NCBI GenBank assembly: GCA_031002005.1 | Contig: CM061918.1 | Span: 63,088,531 to 63,152,530, forward strand | Length of the DNA: 64,000 nt | Direction: 5' to 3' | Source: Vandiemenella viatica | Taxonomy: Eukaryota; Arthropoda; Insecta; Orthoptera; Morabidae | Shown here: one piece after another, positions 45,687 through 57,223 of the stretch | How positions within the stretch are numbered: position 1 is the stretch's first letter | Layout of the letters: every line of letters starts with the position of its first letter | The notes under the pieces: generated by a model | Seen by the model: only the letters and a program-made list of their open reading frames with translations | What the model was told of the DNA's origin: nothing | Databases searched by the model: none | Position numbers and translations under genes: made by a program

Positions 45687-46390
45687 AACAATCACGACTA
45701 AAATCAAGAAAAAATTAATGGAGACACATCCTTCAAAATTTCGTAACTGCACCGTTGTAAGGATAAAAAAATAATGATATAATTTTGTACCAAATTTATC
45801 TGCTAAATTATGTAATAATTACGTAATAAAATGGACATCCAAAGAAACATTAGAAAAAAATATCAATAAAAAAATAGAGTTAAAAATGGAGAAAGCATTT
45901 CAGTTACCAAGAAACATTTATAATAAAATATCACTATCTCAGAATGCAAAACTAAGGCACTATCAAACAGAAGCTAGGCCAGAAGTACTTTGTCAACAAA
46001 CACGTAAGAGAACTGGAGATCTTGAAACACTAGAGAAAATCTAAAGAAGAAATTTGAGTAAAATACTGGGGCCCAAAATCAGTAGTGAACCAGTAAATTA
46101 GGATCAAACAAAGATATATATTCCAAAATCGGAAAACTGTGGGTACATACGCAGAACGAATAGCGGAAGATTAACCAAACAGATATTTGACTAGATAAAC
46201 AGCTACAAATCCAAATCCACATGGTTCCAGGAAATAGAAAAAGATATACAAAATGCTGGAAACGACACAGACTCACTAAAAGACAGAACACGTTTTGCAG
46301 AGGAAATTAAAAACAGAAGTGGACACAGGAAGAGAAGGAAAGGCACTTGTGGAGGATGAAAGAAGAATGAATACAAAAGAGATTGAAGAC
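45687..46390 (+). pseudogene. LINE RT C-terminal remnant
   Basis: Broken plus frames include K-L-R-H-Y-Q-T-E-A-R-P-E then an I-L-G-P-K block, RRTNSGRLTKQIFD, and SKSTWFQEIEKDI with RTRFAEEI, in the order found at the C-terminus of endonuclease-RT LINEs (RNRLTxRIFDY...W...V...DL). Several stops. Its 5' side is cut by the hAT. Confidence 0.65.
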
Positions 46391-46415
46391 AAATAATAAG
46401 CATAGTTAATATATC

Positions 46416-46657
46416 ACCGAGCGTGATGGTGTAACGGTCAGCGTTCTGGCCTCGCATTCGGGAGGACGGCGGTTCGAATCCCCGTCCGGGCATCTAGATT
46501 TGGGTTTTCCACGGTTTCCCAAATCACTCCAGGCAAATGTCGGGACGCTTCCTTCAAAAGGCCATGACCGAATTCCTTCCCATTCCTTGCCCCCCATCCT
46601 TTTCCGTCTCTAAAGACCTCGCCGTTAAGAGACATTAAGTAGTTTTTAAAAAAAGTC
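46416..46657 (+). repeat. SINE-A, intact, TSD AATATATC
   Basis: Head 'ACCGAGCGTGATGGTGTAACG', perfect B box, full body, tail 'CTCGCCGTTAAGAGACATT' and A-run. AATATATC flanks it at 46408-46415 and 46658-46665. Confidence 0.85.
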
Positions 46658-46665
46658 AATATATC

Positions 46666-47405
46666 GTACCCTCTAAAAGGATTTTCGAAAAAAAGAAAGA
46701 GATAAAAATGTAAATTCATATTGTTGTAAGACCTGATGACAATTTCAAAGCAATCAGCCTCTGTTTTGACTGCGTAAGTAATGATAAAAAGTGTTACAAA
46801 AAGCACAGCCCTCTGGTGGCATTCCTGCGTACTCCCGAATCTCATTTAGAGTTTTAAGTGAGATGAGGGAATCTGCACACCTCTCTCTGACGCAGAATAT
46901 ACCCAAAGAAGCCTCAAAAACACCGGTAGGTGAGATTGAAATTACGTCAACTATTGAGAGGAGAGCTCACACAACTACCAGACCACGGGAGCACTAAACC
47001 GCAAGATATCAAAGCTTAAAAAGTGTAAACACTACTCCGAAATTGAATCACGATATTCAGATTGTCGTCACAATTAACAATGGAAGTAGATTTAAACGCC
47101 CGAAGTTACCTACAGGACACTATCAGAGTCCAGCGGCAGAGAGCAAAGTACTTGTTTGTTCACGATATCAAGCCGGCGCCCTCCGCTACCGACGGAACAG
47201 TGAAACCTGTCCCTATCACCAGTGTATCTTTCATTGTTTTCATACCACCGCTGATTGATTTGATTGAGAACGACAGAAAATTTAAGTAGTTATAAAAAGA
47301 TGGATTTCTGTCAAAAAGATAAAAAAAATTAAATAATCTGAAACGTATTACCATACAAAAGATGAAAACCAAGGCGGTCATTTCGTTAGAAGTAATACCT
47401 AAAAG
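46666..47405. other. No supportable gene
   Basis: Short frames at 46791-46997 and 47043-47289 show no domain. The sequence ends at an assembly gap. Confidence 0.4.
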
Positions 47406-48405
47406 NNNNNNNNNNNNNNNNNNNNNNNNNNNNNNNNNNNNNNNNNNNNNNNNNNNNNNNNNNNNNNNNNNNNNNNNNNNNNNNNNNNNNNNNNNNNNNN
47501 NNNNNNNNNNNNNNNNNNNNNNNNNNNNNNNNNNNNNNNNNNNNNNNNNNNNNNNNNNNNNNNNNNNNNNNNNNNNNNNNNNNNNNNNNNNNNNNNNNNN
47601 NNNNNNNNNNNNNNNNNNNNNNNNNNNNNNNNNNNNNNNNNNNNNNNNNNNNNNNNNNNNNNNNNNNNNNNNNNNNNNNNNNNNNNNNNNNNNNNNNNNN
47701 NNNNNNNNNNNNNNNNNNNNNNNNNNNNNNNNNNNNNNNNNNNNNNNNNNNNNNNNNNNNNNNNNNNNNNNNNNNNNNNNNNNNNNNNNNNNNNNNNNNN
47801 NNNNNNNNNNNNNNNNNNNNNNNNNNNNNNNNNNNNNNNNNNNNNNNNNNNNNNNNNNNNNNNNNNNNNNNNNNNNNNNNNNNNNNNNNNNNNNNNNNNN
47901 NNNNNNNNNNNNNNNNNNNNNNNNNNNNNNNNNNNNNNNNNNNNNNNNNNNNNNNNNNNNNNNNNNNNNNNNNNNNNNNNNNNNNNNNNNNNNNNNNNNN
48001 NNNNNNNNNNNNNNNNNNNNNNNNNNNNNNNNNNNNNNNNNNNNNNNNNNNNNNNNNNNNNNNNNNNNNNNNNNNNNNNNNNNNNNNNNNNNNNNNNNNN
48101 NNNNNNNNNNNNNNNNNNNNNNNNNNNNNNNNNNNNNNNNNNNNNNNNNNNNNNNNNNNNNNNNNNNNNNNNNNNNNNNNNNNNNNNNNNNNNNNNNNNN
48201 NNNNNNNNNNNNNNNNNNNNNNNNNNNNNNNNNNNNNNNNNNNNNNNNNNNNNNNNNNNNNNNNNNNNNNNNNNNNNNNNNNNNNNNNNNNNNNNNNNNN
48301 NNNNNNNNNNNNNNNNNNNNNNNNNNNNNNNNNNNNNNNNNNNNNNNNNNNNNNNNNNNNNNNNNNNNNNNNNNNNNNNNNNNNNNNNNNNNNNNNNNNN
48401 NNNNN
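47406..48405. other. Assembly gap, exactly 1000 Ns
   Basis: The round number means the gap size is a placeholder. Order and orientation of the sequence to the right rest on scaffolding, not on read-through. Confidence 0.98.
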
Positions 48406-48659
48406 ACCCGTACATTGCCTCTAACCTCCTTCCGCATCCAATGACCTTTATGTCGACGATGCGGTAAGGTATAACAAACAACACGTACGCAGAGATTATA
48501 CACGATAATGTCATAACACAATAACGAACATTTTTTGTTGGTATCACACATTTGTTGCTTCGAGGTAACTGAATCAAAGTGGGGTCGTTATTTTGAGGGG
48601 AATATTCACCAGGAAATGCGGTATTTGCAGTCTTGACAACAGATGCTTTACAAACAATT

Positions 48660-48755
48660 AGTATTTTTTTTCATGCAATTTTAAATCTTGCGCTAACCTT
48701 TACTTTTAAAAATCTTTCCTTCAACTGTTCCTTCGGCTAACAAATGAACCAGTCC
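48660..48755 (-). pseudogene. LINE 3' fragment, mate of 39170-39310
   Basis: Reverse counterpart of the left-arm LINE fragment; about 45 bp around 'GTTACCATAATCATGTGAGG' are missing here. Confidence 0.6.
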
Positions 48756-48763
48756 TGCATGTC

Positions 48764-49240
48764 ACCGGGAGTGTTGATTGGTTAACACTCTGGTCTCGCA
48801 TTCGGGCGGATGGCGGGTTCGAATGCCCGTGCGGGCATAAAGATTTGGTTTCCATGGTTTCCCCAAATCACACTCCAGGCAACGCCGGATGGTTCCTACA
48901 AAAGGCCATGGCCGAATTACTTCCGTTCCTTATCCCCAGTCGCATCCCGCCTCTAGGCATCCAGATTTAGGTTTTCCATGGTTTCCCAAATCACTCCAGG
49001 CAAACGCCGGATGGTTCCTACAAAAAGGCCATGGCCGAATTACTTCCCGTTCCTTATCCCCAGTCCCATCCCGCCCTAGGCATCCGATTTAGGTTTTCCA
49101 TGGTTTCCCCAAATCACTCCAGGCAAACGCCGGATGGTTCCTACAAAAAGGCATGGCCGAATTACTTCCTGTTCCTTATCCCCAGTCCCATCCCGCCTCT
49201 ATGATCTCGACGTCGACGAGGCGTAAAGCCGTAAGTAAAA
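48764..49240 (+). repeat. SINE-A with its body in three tandem copies, right arm only
   Basis: One tRNA-like head (48764-48832) is followed by three body units of about 121 bp (48833-48952, 48953-49075, 49076-49198). Each runs from GGCAT(CCAGATT) to CCCATCCCGCC(TCTAG), and one tail (CTCGACGTCGACGAGGCG) closes it. The left arm has no SINE at the matching place (near 39150). Confidence 0.88.
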
Positions 49241-50031
49241 AAATCCCGCATTTATTTAAATGTGAAATTCGTAATGAATTTTTATGGGCATTTACTGGCG
49301 TTGCTAGAAAAGTATAGCGAGCAGGTATTCGGGTCGCTATGTGCTGTTTATCTTGTCCCAGGACTCGGGAGCCTTCCTCGGGTTTCCGAAGGTGTTATTC
49401 CTCCCACGCAGTCACGCGCACCGTTATGGTAACCCCAATACCACCAGCAAGTCGGGATCCGGTACAACCTTTCACAGCACTTACCACACTGCTCCCAGCT
49501 ACAAAACAGGCTTCAGGGACCAGTTTAACACCATATCAAACACATCAGAAAAACAGAACGAACAGACGTTGATTTCCGTTCGAAACACGATTTCCTTCTT
49601 CACGCGAGACTGTACGAAACTACCGTCAGTTTAAACGGGTAATCAGAGGTGGTTCCAGCATCAACTCGCTTGTGGAAGCGCAGAATACACATTCCTTCAC
49701 CAACTCGGAACCTACCAAGAACTATCAGCTTCGACACAACCCTCTTCGAAATTCCAGCACGAATACTCGTTTCAGACATGGAAGGAAATATTCCTGGAAC
49801 GATTCGCTGTTATGTATCGAACTTGGTGGGTGAGTGGCAATCAGATTTCAATTTTTCGTTGTTTTTATGGATTCACTTTAAGCCACAAAGTTTTTCTATT
49901 ATAATAATAAAAAGAGTGATTTCATTCCGTGTGTTGCTCACAGTCCTATGCCAGCTCTAATGACCTGATTGTCGACAACCTATAAAGCCACTATGAAAAG
50001 AGAGATAATATTATCTTGATAACCAGCAACT

Positions 50032-50655
50032 TGTAACATAACAGTAGCATTCCGCCGACCCGCAAGTAGCGCCGAAGCGAGCGCATGATTACATTGTTTA
50101 AAGTCAGTCGTTATCGAGGTTTTGTAGCGGACGGCTCGCGTCGCGTAATGTGAGACGCTATACTAACTGTGCGGGTGTAGCAAGAAGTAAGAAGAAGAAT
50201 GAACTTGTTTAACCATTGCGACGTATGTTTTAAATTGATTTGAACAGTGGGTTGAGTTACCAGAACAGTGAAGTGTGGCATCGAAAGTAATATAGTGTGG
50301 ACTGATTTGATTAAAAAAACTTTCCTTTTGTTTCTAAGAATCTTGCAATCGACGGATTACGAAGTTTCAATAGCCTTATCATCTAAATTCTGATAGTGGC
50401 CAACTGGTTCGATGTGTACTTTATTCAAATAAATGTGTGGAGAACCGATTTTCATTACTTTTGAAGATTTCTCTTAGTTAGTTATCCTCACACTTTTATC
50501 GGACTGGTTTGGACCCTGTCTGGCGACCGGCGGCGACTACGAACTCATTTATCCAACTTCGGGTGCTGTATGTTAGTAATTAAAACTTTAGCAAGCACGA
50601 AGTTCGGTCTACCATAAGTATCAGTTCAACCCCAAGAAAGGCAAGTAGTCTTACA
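50032..50655 (+). repeat. 5' LTR
   Basis: Starts TGTAACATAAC and ends AGTCTTACA (TG...CA). By eye it differs from the 3' LTR by three substitutions and two single-base indels in 624 bp, about 99% identical. Confidence 0.95.
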
Positions 50656-50673
50656 TGGCGACGAGTGACAGGA
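50656..50673 (+). promoter_or_regulatory. Primer binding site
   Basis: TGGCGACGAGTGACAGGA starts directly after the 5' LTR. TGG pairs with the tRNA CCA end. The tRNA cannot be named without a tRNA set from this species. Confidence 0.65.
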
Positions 50674-51328
50674 CTGTGTGGTAGAAATCAGTACTAGGAG
50701 GAGAGACAATTTTTCTCAAATCCTAGGAAAACACACAAAAGAAAGAAAAGGAAAACTAGTGATATCAACGACGACAATCAAAACAGTGAGTGTCGACAAT
50801 ACCCAAAGGTGCGGAAGAACTCCCACTCGACGAAGGCAGCGCGGCTGGTCAAGGAGCAGCGGGGAAGACATTCTACATTGTTCGGCGCGGAGCTGGGCAG
50901 CCGAGACGACGAAGGCGGGAGAAAGAAGAATCGTCGTGCAGAGTCTCCGAAAGCTAAGAACGCGCTGTGCGCTGCTTGTTTGGCTATTTTTGAAGGCTTA
51001 AATCCTTTCCTAATTTTTTCTGATAATTTTCCTTTTTTTCTGTGAAATATCGAGGAAGAAAAATCGGACCAGATTTTTCTCTCCTAACTCGACAATACAT
51101 TTTACTCTCCTTTGTCATCAGGGATGACAGAAGCAGTTATTTAAATTCCACCTGTAGTTATGCCTATAGTACAACCTTTTGTTTCCTTTTTCTTTAAATG
51201 GCATGCTTAGCTAGATAGCTTGCAGCAGCTGGCGCTTCGTAACGGCGTTGTTGTGGTTTGGTTGTCTGATTCGCGGGAAGCGAATTTGCCGTGTTTTGTG
51301 ATCTTGTTTACTGTGTAAAATTATAGTC

Positions 51329-51397
51329 ATGCCGGAAACTGAGGGAAGCTCGAATGTAGATATGTCGGAAATGGTCCGAGTGATAAATGAGTACTAA
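51329..51397 (+). pseudogene. Probable original gag start, cut off by a frame change
   Basis: ATG at 51329 opens a 22-codon frame (MPETEGSSNVDMSEMVRVIN...) that stops at 51395, just before the long gag frame at 51406, which is in a different phase. A small indel here probably separated the natural start from gag. The long frame's own ATG would then be secondary. Confidence 0.55.
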
Positions 51398-51405
51398 ATT
51401 CCAAG

Positions 51406-52530
51406 TTGGAAACTCTAAGGTCAGACTTTCAGTCAACTACGGAAAGTTTAAAGTCCGAGATTAGTATGAATATTGAAATCCAAAATTCAAAGTTAGAAAA
51501 CCTAAAGTCAGATATTAGTACGAATTCTGAGATTCAAAATTCCAAGTTGGAAAATTTAAATACGAATTCTGAGATCTTAAATTCCAAGTTTGGAAATTTA
51601 AATTTGGATCTCAAGTCAAGCACTGAAATCCTCCATGATAAATTTGAAAAGTTAGATTCAGATCTTAAGTTAAGTACTCAAACCTTTGATTCCAAGCTCG
51701 ATAATCTAAAAGCTGAGCTAAAGTCTGACGCGGAAATGTTACATTCTAAGTCTCTGAATGAACACAAATCCCAAATAGCAGAATTACGTAAGGATATGGA
51801 AGAGTATCGTGCTTTGTGTAATATGCGAGCAGAGGACTTAGCAACCCAGTTTTCCGATTTAAAACAAGAGTTAAAGGGTGAAACTGGTAGTTTGCGCCAG
51901 GAAACAGACGCCTTGCAAGAACAATATGCGCAGTTGCAAGAAAAAAGCGATAGTCACTGCCACCGTATAAAGACGATCGAAGGACAGTTCCAAACATTGC
52001 AAGAAGGTACCCGACAGGGCTATGCGGAAGTGAAATTTGGGATGAAAGAGATAACTGCGGAGGTGGAACAGCTGGATGAGAAGTTGGAGAAATTAAAAGT
52101 GTCAACTGCCGTATTTGTGGATGAGAGAATGAAGGTACAGGCGCCGCTAATTATAAAGCAAGAAGTATTAAAACAAGTGCCGGGTGTAGTGAGAGAAGAA
52201 TTCTGTAAATACAAAGAAACCGGAAAGGGCACCGTAATTCCTGTTCAATGCTACGACGAAAAGATTGATTGGGAAGAATTTTCGGACCGAAATGGCATCC
52301 ATCCTGTAAAGTTTATTAAAAATTTCGAAAATTTTCCACCTTTTATGGCTGCTAGTGAGGAGAAGAAAATTAATATGGTAATAAAACATTTAAGAGCAGG
52401 ACCCCGACTGTGGGCAGAGCAATTAGAGGAGGAATTTTCATCTTTCGAGCAGTTCAAAGAAGATTTCTCTGAATCTTTACTGGTCGGCAGAGCGGCAGAT
52501 CGCCGTAAAATCAGAATTAATGTGCGGTGA
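51406..52530 (+). pseudogene. gag: gypsy gag, N-terminal and capsid-like part
   Basis: 374-codon frame. Residues 1-125 are degenerate repeats of about 18 residues built on SKLENLKSDISTNSEIQN, with regular hydrophobic heptads. Residues about 125-235 are a second long coiled coil (LRKDMEEYRALCNMRAEDLA ... LDEKLEKL). Residues about 280-365 resemble the gypsy capsid (GIHPVKFIKNFENFPPFM ... LWAEQLEEEF ... FEQFKEDF). Gag would form the particle shell. The frame ends at 52530, where coding shifts to the frame at 52520. The long coiled-coil leader is unusual for this family. Confidence 0.8.
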
Positions 52531-53008
52531 CCGTTATGACCCGAGAAGAGGATCGCAAACCGATTTTTTCATGCGGTGCTATGCATCTTGCCGATACTTA
52601 GACCAGCCTCATAGTGAAGAAGAGTATGTACGAATGATTGCGGCTAGGTTACCGGAACAGACACAGCTAATACTTACTAGCCACAAGATCCGCTCCATAA
52701 AGGATGCTGTAGATATGCTGGGAAGATTAGATGTACAAGAGCAAAGAATGTACAGAACAAGATACCAGGGACAACATAACACTAATCATTTTCAAAATAA
52801 CGGATTCAGACAGGAAAACCACCGAAGAGAAGGGAATAAAAATTTTCGGCAAGAACCGGAAAACTCAGGCCGGCAAGACGGAGTTCGAAAGGAAAACATA
52901 GAGGAAGGAAAATCTCATAGGCGGTTCCAGAATCATAACTACCGACCGCAAAATGAAGAACATAGGGTAGCAGTGGTTTCAGAAGACAATACCAGACATT
53001 TAAACTAG
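52520..53008 (+). pseudogene. gag: gypsy gag, C-terminal part
   Basis: Overlaps the previous frame by 11 bases. It continues the capsid (YDPRRGSQTDFFMRCYASCR ... RMIAARLPEQTQLIL), then a basic, Asn/Arg-rich tail. No CCHC zinc knuckle is visible, so RNA binding may rely on the basic tail. The shift between the two frames is more likely a lesion than programmed, since it falls inside the capsid. Confidence 0.75.
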
Positions 53009-53962
53009 TGCCTGCCACTGAGAAGGCTTCGCCAGCGGCGGAGGCAGAAAAGAGGCCAAATACAGAGAAAATAGTATTAGTAAAAGAAGAAAAAATAGGC
53101 TTGAGGCGGAAAAAGGATCAACCAGAAATATGTCTATATGATACAGTATTTAATAACGAAGTTGAAGAGAACCGACAAGATACGAGAAAATTTTATTAAC
53201 CAGTACAAGTGAAGAATTGAAGGCGGATGAGGTAGAAGATGAAAATAATTTGATCAGGAAATAGAAGTCGGAGAATCTGAGATCAGAGGAGAAGGCGAAG
53301 ATGACATTTTTGAAGTTGAAAACGAAAGAATTCAAGAACACATTTGGAGAGAACAAAGAAATTACGCGAGGGTGAGATGATGTTAATAGGAATTGATGGT
53401 TCGGAAAATATGGATACAGGCGAGGTAAGCCTGGACGGGATTAAAGTTGTGCGGAAGTCTTATGTATTTCATGACGGCGCAGCCGGCGAGCGCGACGGCA
53501 GCCAACACACGCGTAACAGTCCAGGCGTAAACAGTGTTGGTACCTGTGCCAAAAATAATTTGAAGCACGCGGCAGCCGCTGGCGCGGTATACGAACAATG
53601 CGAAACATTTCTGTCAACTAAAGCGAGCTATGGAAAGGAAAGATCAATACAACAGACTACGGAACTTGTAAAGAAGATGTCGGGAAGCTGAAGCAGTCAC
53701 AGATATATGAAGAAGAGAAAAGAATTGACAGAAAGTCAATAAAATGGAAGAGTAAAGATAAGTTGCGGCGGGACGAAGATTTACCATATAGTGACAAGCA
53801 ATTAACGGACATTACTAGTACTTGCTACTCAGATTTGAATAATGAAGCGAATCTAACGGCTCGCCAATCACAAGTCTTTTCAGTCTACAATAACGACCCG
53901 AGAGAAGATTTATTGAAGAAGAAGGAATTTTAAGGAGAAAAGAAGCCCGTACACCTACTGTT
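53009..53962 (+). pseudogene. Linker between gag and protease, broken
   Basis: Acidic and lysine-rich frames at 53008-53199 and 53344-53691 separated by stops. They contain no recognised domain and probably belong to a gag-pol spacer. Confidence 0.5.
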
Positions 53963-54310
53963 TTGGTGAAATTTAAATCACGACAAGTAGAAGCCTTGAT
54001 AGATTCTGGCGCGGACATATCCTGTGTGTCGGAAAGCCTATTTCAAATCCTTGTGAATGAACCTGACGCATGTTTACACTCGGTACAAGGAATGACAGTT
54101 ACGGTAGCAAATGGGGGTAAAATTAAAAGAATCACCCAGCAAATTCGAGTAGATGGTGAGATTGGAGGACACAGGATTGAAATAAAAGCATTTGTTATCC
54201 CTAAATTAACCGTTGATCTAATTCTGGGAGTCGATTGGCTTGCCGAGAAAATGGTTAAACTGGACTGGGAAGAAATAGTCTGCAATTTATTACGGAAGGA
54301 AAAAGAGTGA
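53963..54310 (+). pseudogene. pol: gypsy aspartic protease
   Basis: 115-codon frame with VEALIDSGADISCVSESLF, the D-S-G active-site triad loop, and LILGVDWL, the I-L-G-x-D motif of retrotransposon proteases. It would cleave Gag-Pol in the particle. The domain itself looks whole, but it is separated from gag and RT by frame changes. Confidence 0.85.
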
Positions 54311-54539
54311 ATATAAGTTATGAAACCAAAATTTGTGAAGAAGGAAAGGAAGCGGTTCAAGTTAGAGTCATTTCAAGAGGAGAGGTGCAGGAGTTTGTAT
54401 GCTATGATGAGCCTTAGTGAGGAAGAAGTGCAGCTGTCACAATTATTGGTCGAAAAGGACAGCGAGGATTTAATGTACTCGCAACAACAGCTCGAAAAAT
54501 GAAGAAGAAGCTCAAGTGGCGGGTGCAGGAAATTATTAA

Positions 54540-55330
54540 CGAGTTTCAAGAATATATTTTCAGATAAACCTGGCTTAATTAAAGGATATCAGTGCCACTT
54601 CAAGGTCAAGGACGACACGCCATTTACTGTTAAACCTTATCCTATTCCCTTTGCGCTGAAAAGCAAGGCACAAGAGGAGATAGATCGTATGTTAGAATGG
54701 GGTGTGATAGAACGATCAAATAGTGCATTTGTAAACCCTTTGGTCGCAGTAACCAAAGCTGATAAATCAATAAGACTAGTTTTGGACGCAAGGGCGCTTA
54801 ATAAAATTCTGGTTACTGAAAGAGACCATCCATTACCAGTCGACGATATCTTGCAAAAATTTCATGGTGTCAATACATGAGTTCCTTGGATTTAACAGCA
54901 TCCTATTGCAAGTAACCCATTGATGAAGCTTCGAGGAAATATAGCCGCTTTCGCGGTTTGAAGGCAAAATGTTTTCATTTTCGTGTGTTGCTTTCGGATT
55001 GAATAACGCTGTAGCCAATTTTATAAGGGCACTTGATCAGGTGTTAGGAAGGCGATTGAGAGACAAGGATCCACACGTATGTCGACGACATAATTATTGC
55101 TTACACGAACTTTAGAAGAGCATCTTGAGACACTACAGAGAAGTGCTTACTGCTTTGAAAAAGGGAGGAATGACTTTTAAAAAATTAAGAATGTTATTTT
55201 TGAGGAAAAGGATTGAATTGCTTGGGGCATGTTATACTGCCTGAAGGGATAACCGTTGAAGACAGAAAGTAGAGGCGATCAATAAATTCCCTAGACCAAC
55301 TACTAAGACTCAATTAAAAAGTTTTCTGTG
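54540..55330 (+). pseudogene. pol: gypsy reverse transcriptase, broken
   Basis: Starts with a gypsy RT leader (C-H-F-K-V-K-D-D-T-P-F) and an open piece at 54689-54880 (VIERSNSAFVNPLVAVTK ... LDARALNKI). A stop at about 54878 follows. The catalytic Y-V-D-D box is at 55078-55089 in another phase. At least four stops or shifts lie between, so no polymerase can be made. Confidence 0.85.
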
Positions 55331-55375
55331 ATTGTGCGGTTATACAGAAGTTCATACCCGGACAGGCACTGAATA

Positions 55376-55880
55376 GTGTGCACCTCAGAGATCTTTGGGA
55401 AGGCTAGGACCCCTTGGAATTGGACTGAAAGTTGTGAAAAGGATTTAATAGAATTAAAACGAGAGCTGTCACAAAAGATTGTGTTAGCACACCCGGACTG
55501 GAACTTAGACATGTGTGTGGCCACGGATGGGTCTCACTACGGACTCGGTGCACAGGTTTTTCAAGAAGTCAAGTCGGAGGGAAAATTGAGCAAAAGAGAA
55601 CCTTGCATTTGCCAGTAGAATGTTGAATCACACTGAATTGTCCTATAATACCACAGAAAAAGAGACTCTTGCTATTATATGGTGTTTCCAGAAGTTTCGA
55701 GCACTATTTCTAGGAAGGAAAAACCGTGATATACACAGATCATAAGGCATTATCTTTTTGATGAACTGCAGGTTGGTACACGGGAGGCTGACCCGTGGGC
55801 CTTACTAATGCAGGGAATTTGAGTTTGAAATTAGATACCGACCTGGTGCAGAAAATCTGGTAGCAGACTGCCTCTCAACG
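55376..55880 (+). pseudogene. pol: gypsy RNase H, broken
   Basis: Open piece 55376-55618 has KARTPWNWTESCEKDLIELK then VATDGSHYGLGAQVF, with the first catalytic aspartate. Later phases give TTEKETLAII (glutamate), T-D-H-K-A-L (about 55736) and RYRPGAENLVADCLS. All expected RNase H landmarks are present but in several frames. Confidence 0.82.
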
Positions 55881-56019
55881 TTTACCTGTCGGTTTAGTCG
55901 AAGGGAAGAATAATATTCAGCCAGCACAAGAAGCACACATTCATTATAATTCATGGGGTGACAGGAGAAAATGAAGTTGGAAAATTACTGAAGAATATGA
56001 AGACCTTACAGGAGCAGAT

Positions 56020-57213
56020 GAGTGATTAAAGAGGTAAAGGAAGAAATTTTAAAACCCAACTACCAGGGAAAAATTATCAAAAATATTATTGTGTTCATAG
56101 AGACGTAGTCTTTCAGCGAAATTCAGAAATAAGTAAGGACTGGAAATTGTGGATACCAGAAAAGTTTGTAGATAGCTTGATTAACCATCATCATTTGAGT
56201 TACGGTCACTTTGGGCCTGGTAAATGTCACCGAATCATCAAGGAACACTGTTATTTTGTTAATATGGCGAGGAGGATAGCAAAGCTACTGTCCACATGTG
56301 ACCTATGTCAGAGGACGAAGGTGGATAATGTGTTGAGGAGAGGAGAGATGAAGTGTATTTTACCTGAAAAATGTATTGGAGTTAGTCGCAGTTGACGTGT
56401 ATGGCCCACTGCCTAAGTCTAGAGGTGGAGTGACACAGATACTGGTCGTAATTGATGTTTTTTCAAAATTTGTCAGATTGTACCCGTTGAAGAGGGCTAC
56501 AGCCAAGCTGATGGCAAATAAAATTTAAACGATTTCGTACCGAAGGTTGGAAAACCTAGGAGGTGTTGTCTCAGATAACGCCCCTCAATTTTGTAGCAGT
56601 AAATGGACCGAGAGGTTGGAGCAAGTCGGGATAGAAGTAGTGGCGAACTTCTTTATATCACCCTCAAAGTAATGTTTTCTGAACGAGTAATGAGAGAAAT
56701 AGGGAGGTGGTTTCGGTGTTACTGCACAGACAACCATCAGAGATGGCCCTTGAAGTTGAGCACTTGGAGCATATACTTAATGACATACCACATGATTCTA
56801 CCTCGTTAGTGCCGCGGGAAGTCATGTTCGGGCGAGAAGGCACTCCATGTTGTAACGGAATTCGTAGATTTTCCTACAACTCTCAAGTGAACCGTGAAGA
56901 GTTGATTAAGACAGTTCAACAGCAGATGAAGAAGAAAGCTCAGAGGAGGAAGAAGCGGCATGATCAAAGAGGGAAGGCAATCGACTATAAGCCGGGTGAT
57001 CTGGTACTGGCGCAGACTCATTATAAGTCCTCTAGAGTAAACAAAGAAATTAGGAAGTTTAAGTATTTATATGAAGGCCCGTATCGGATTGCTAGCTGCC
57101 CTAGGAAGAATTCCTATTTATTAGTGTACCCTGTTGGTCAAAATATCAGGGGTACTTTCAATGTTACTTCCCTTAAACCCTACAGAATGTTACCAGAAGA
57201 CTTATCTGACTAA
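56020..57213 (+). pseudogene. pol: gypsy integrase, broken
   Basis: The zinc-binding part at 56147-56395 has H-x-x-x-G-H-F-G and LLSTCDLCQRTK (HHCC). The core has VAVDVYGPLPKSRGG (first Asp, about 56385), VVSDNAPQFCSSKW (second Asp, about 56565) and an S-N-x-x-E-R-V-M-R-E-I block with the Glu (about 56680), in different frames. The open end 56707-57213 has PREVMFGREGTPC, a basic helix and YLYEGPYRI, the GPY/F module. The D,D,E residues survive but no single frame joins them. Confidence 0.85.
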
Positions 57214-57223
57214 AAGGAGGGGA
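57212..57223 (+). promoter_or_regulatory. Polypurine tract, internal candidate
   Basis: AAAAGGAGGGGA overlaps the integrase stop codon and looks like a gypsy PPT, but lies about 650 bp before the 3' LTR. A weaker purine stretch (GTTGGGGA, 57863-57870) touches the LTR and would be the plus-strand primer for this copy. Confidence 0.45.

Noticed and set aside
47160..48577. Very long open frames on both strands
   Set aside because: They run through the 1000-N gap and exist only because Ns have no stops.
51746..52457. Minus-strand frames within gag
   Set aside because: They are antisense shadows of the coiled-coil gag codons.
52500..52535. Programmed gag-pol frameshift
   Set aside because: The frame change falls inside the capsid-like region, not at the gag-protease border, and I see no slippery heptamer with a clear downstream stem.
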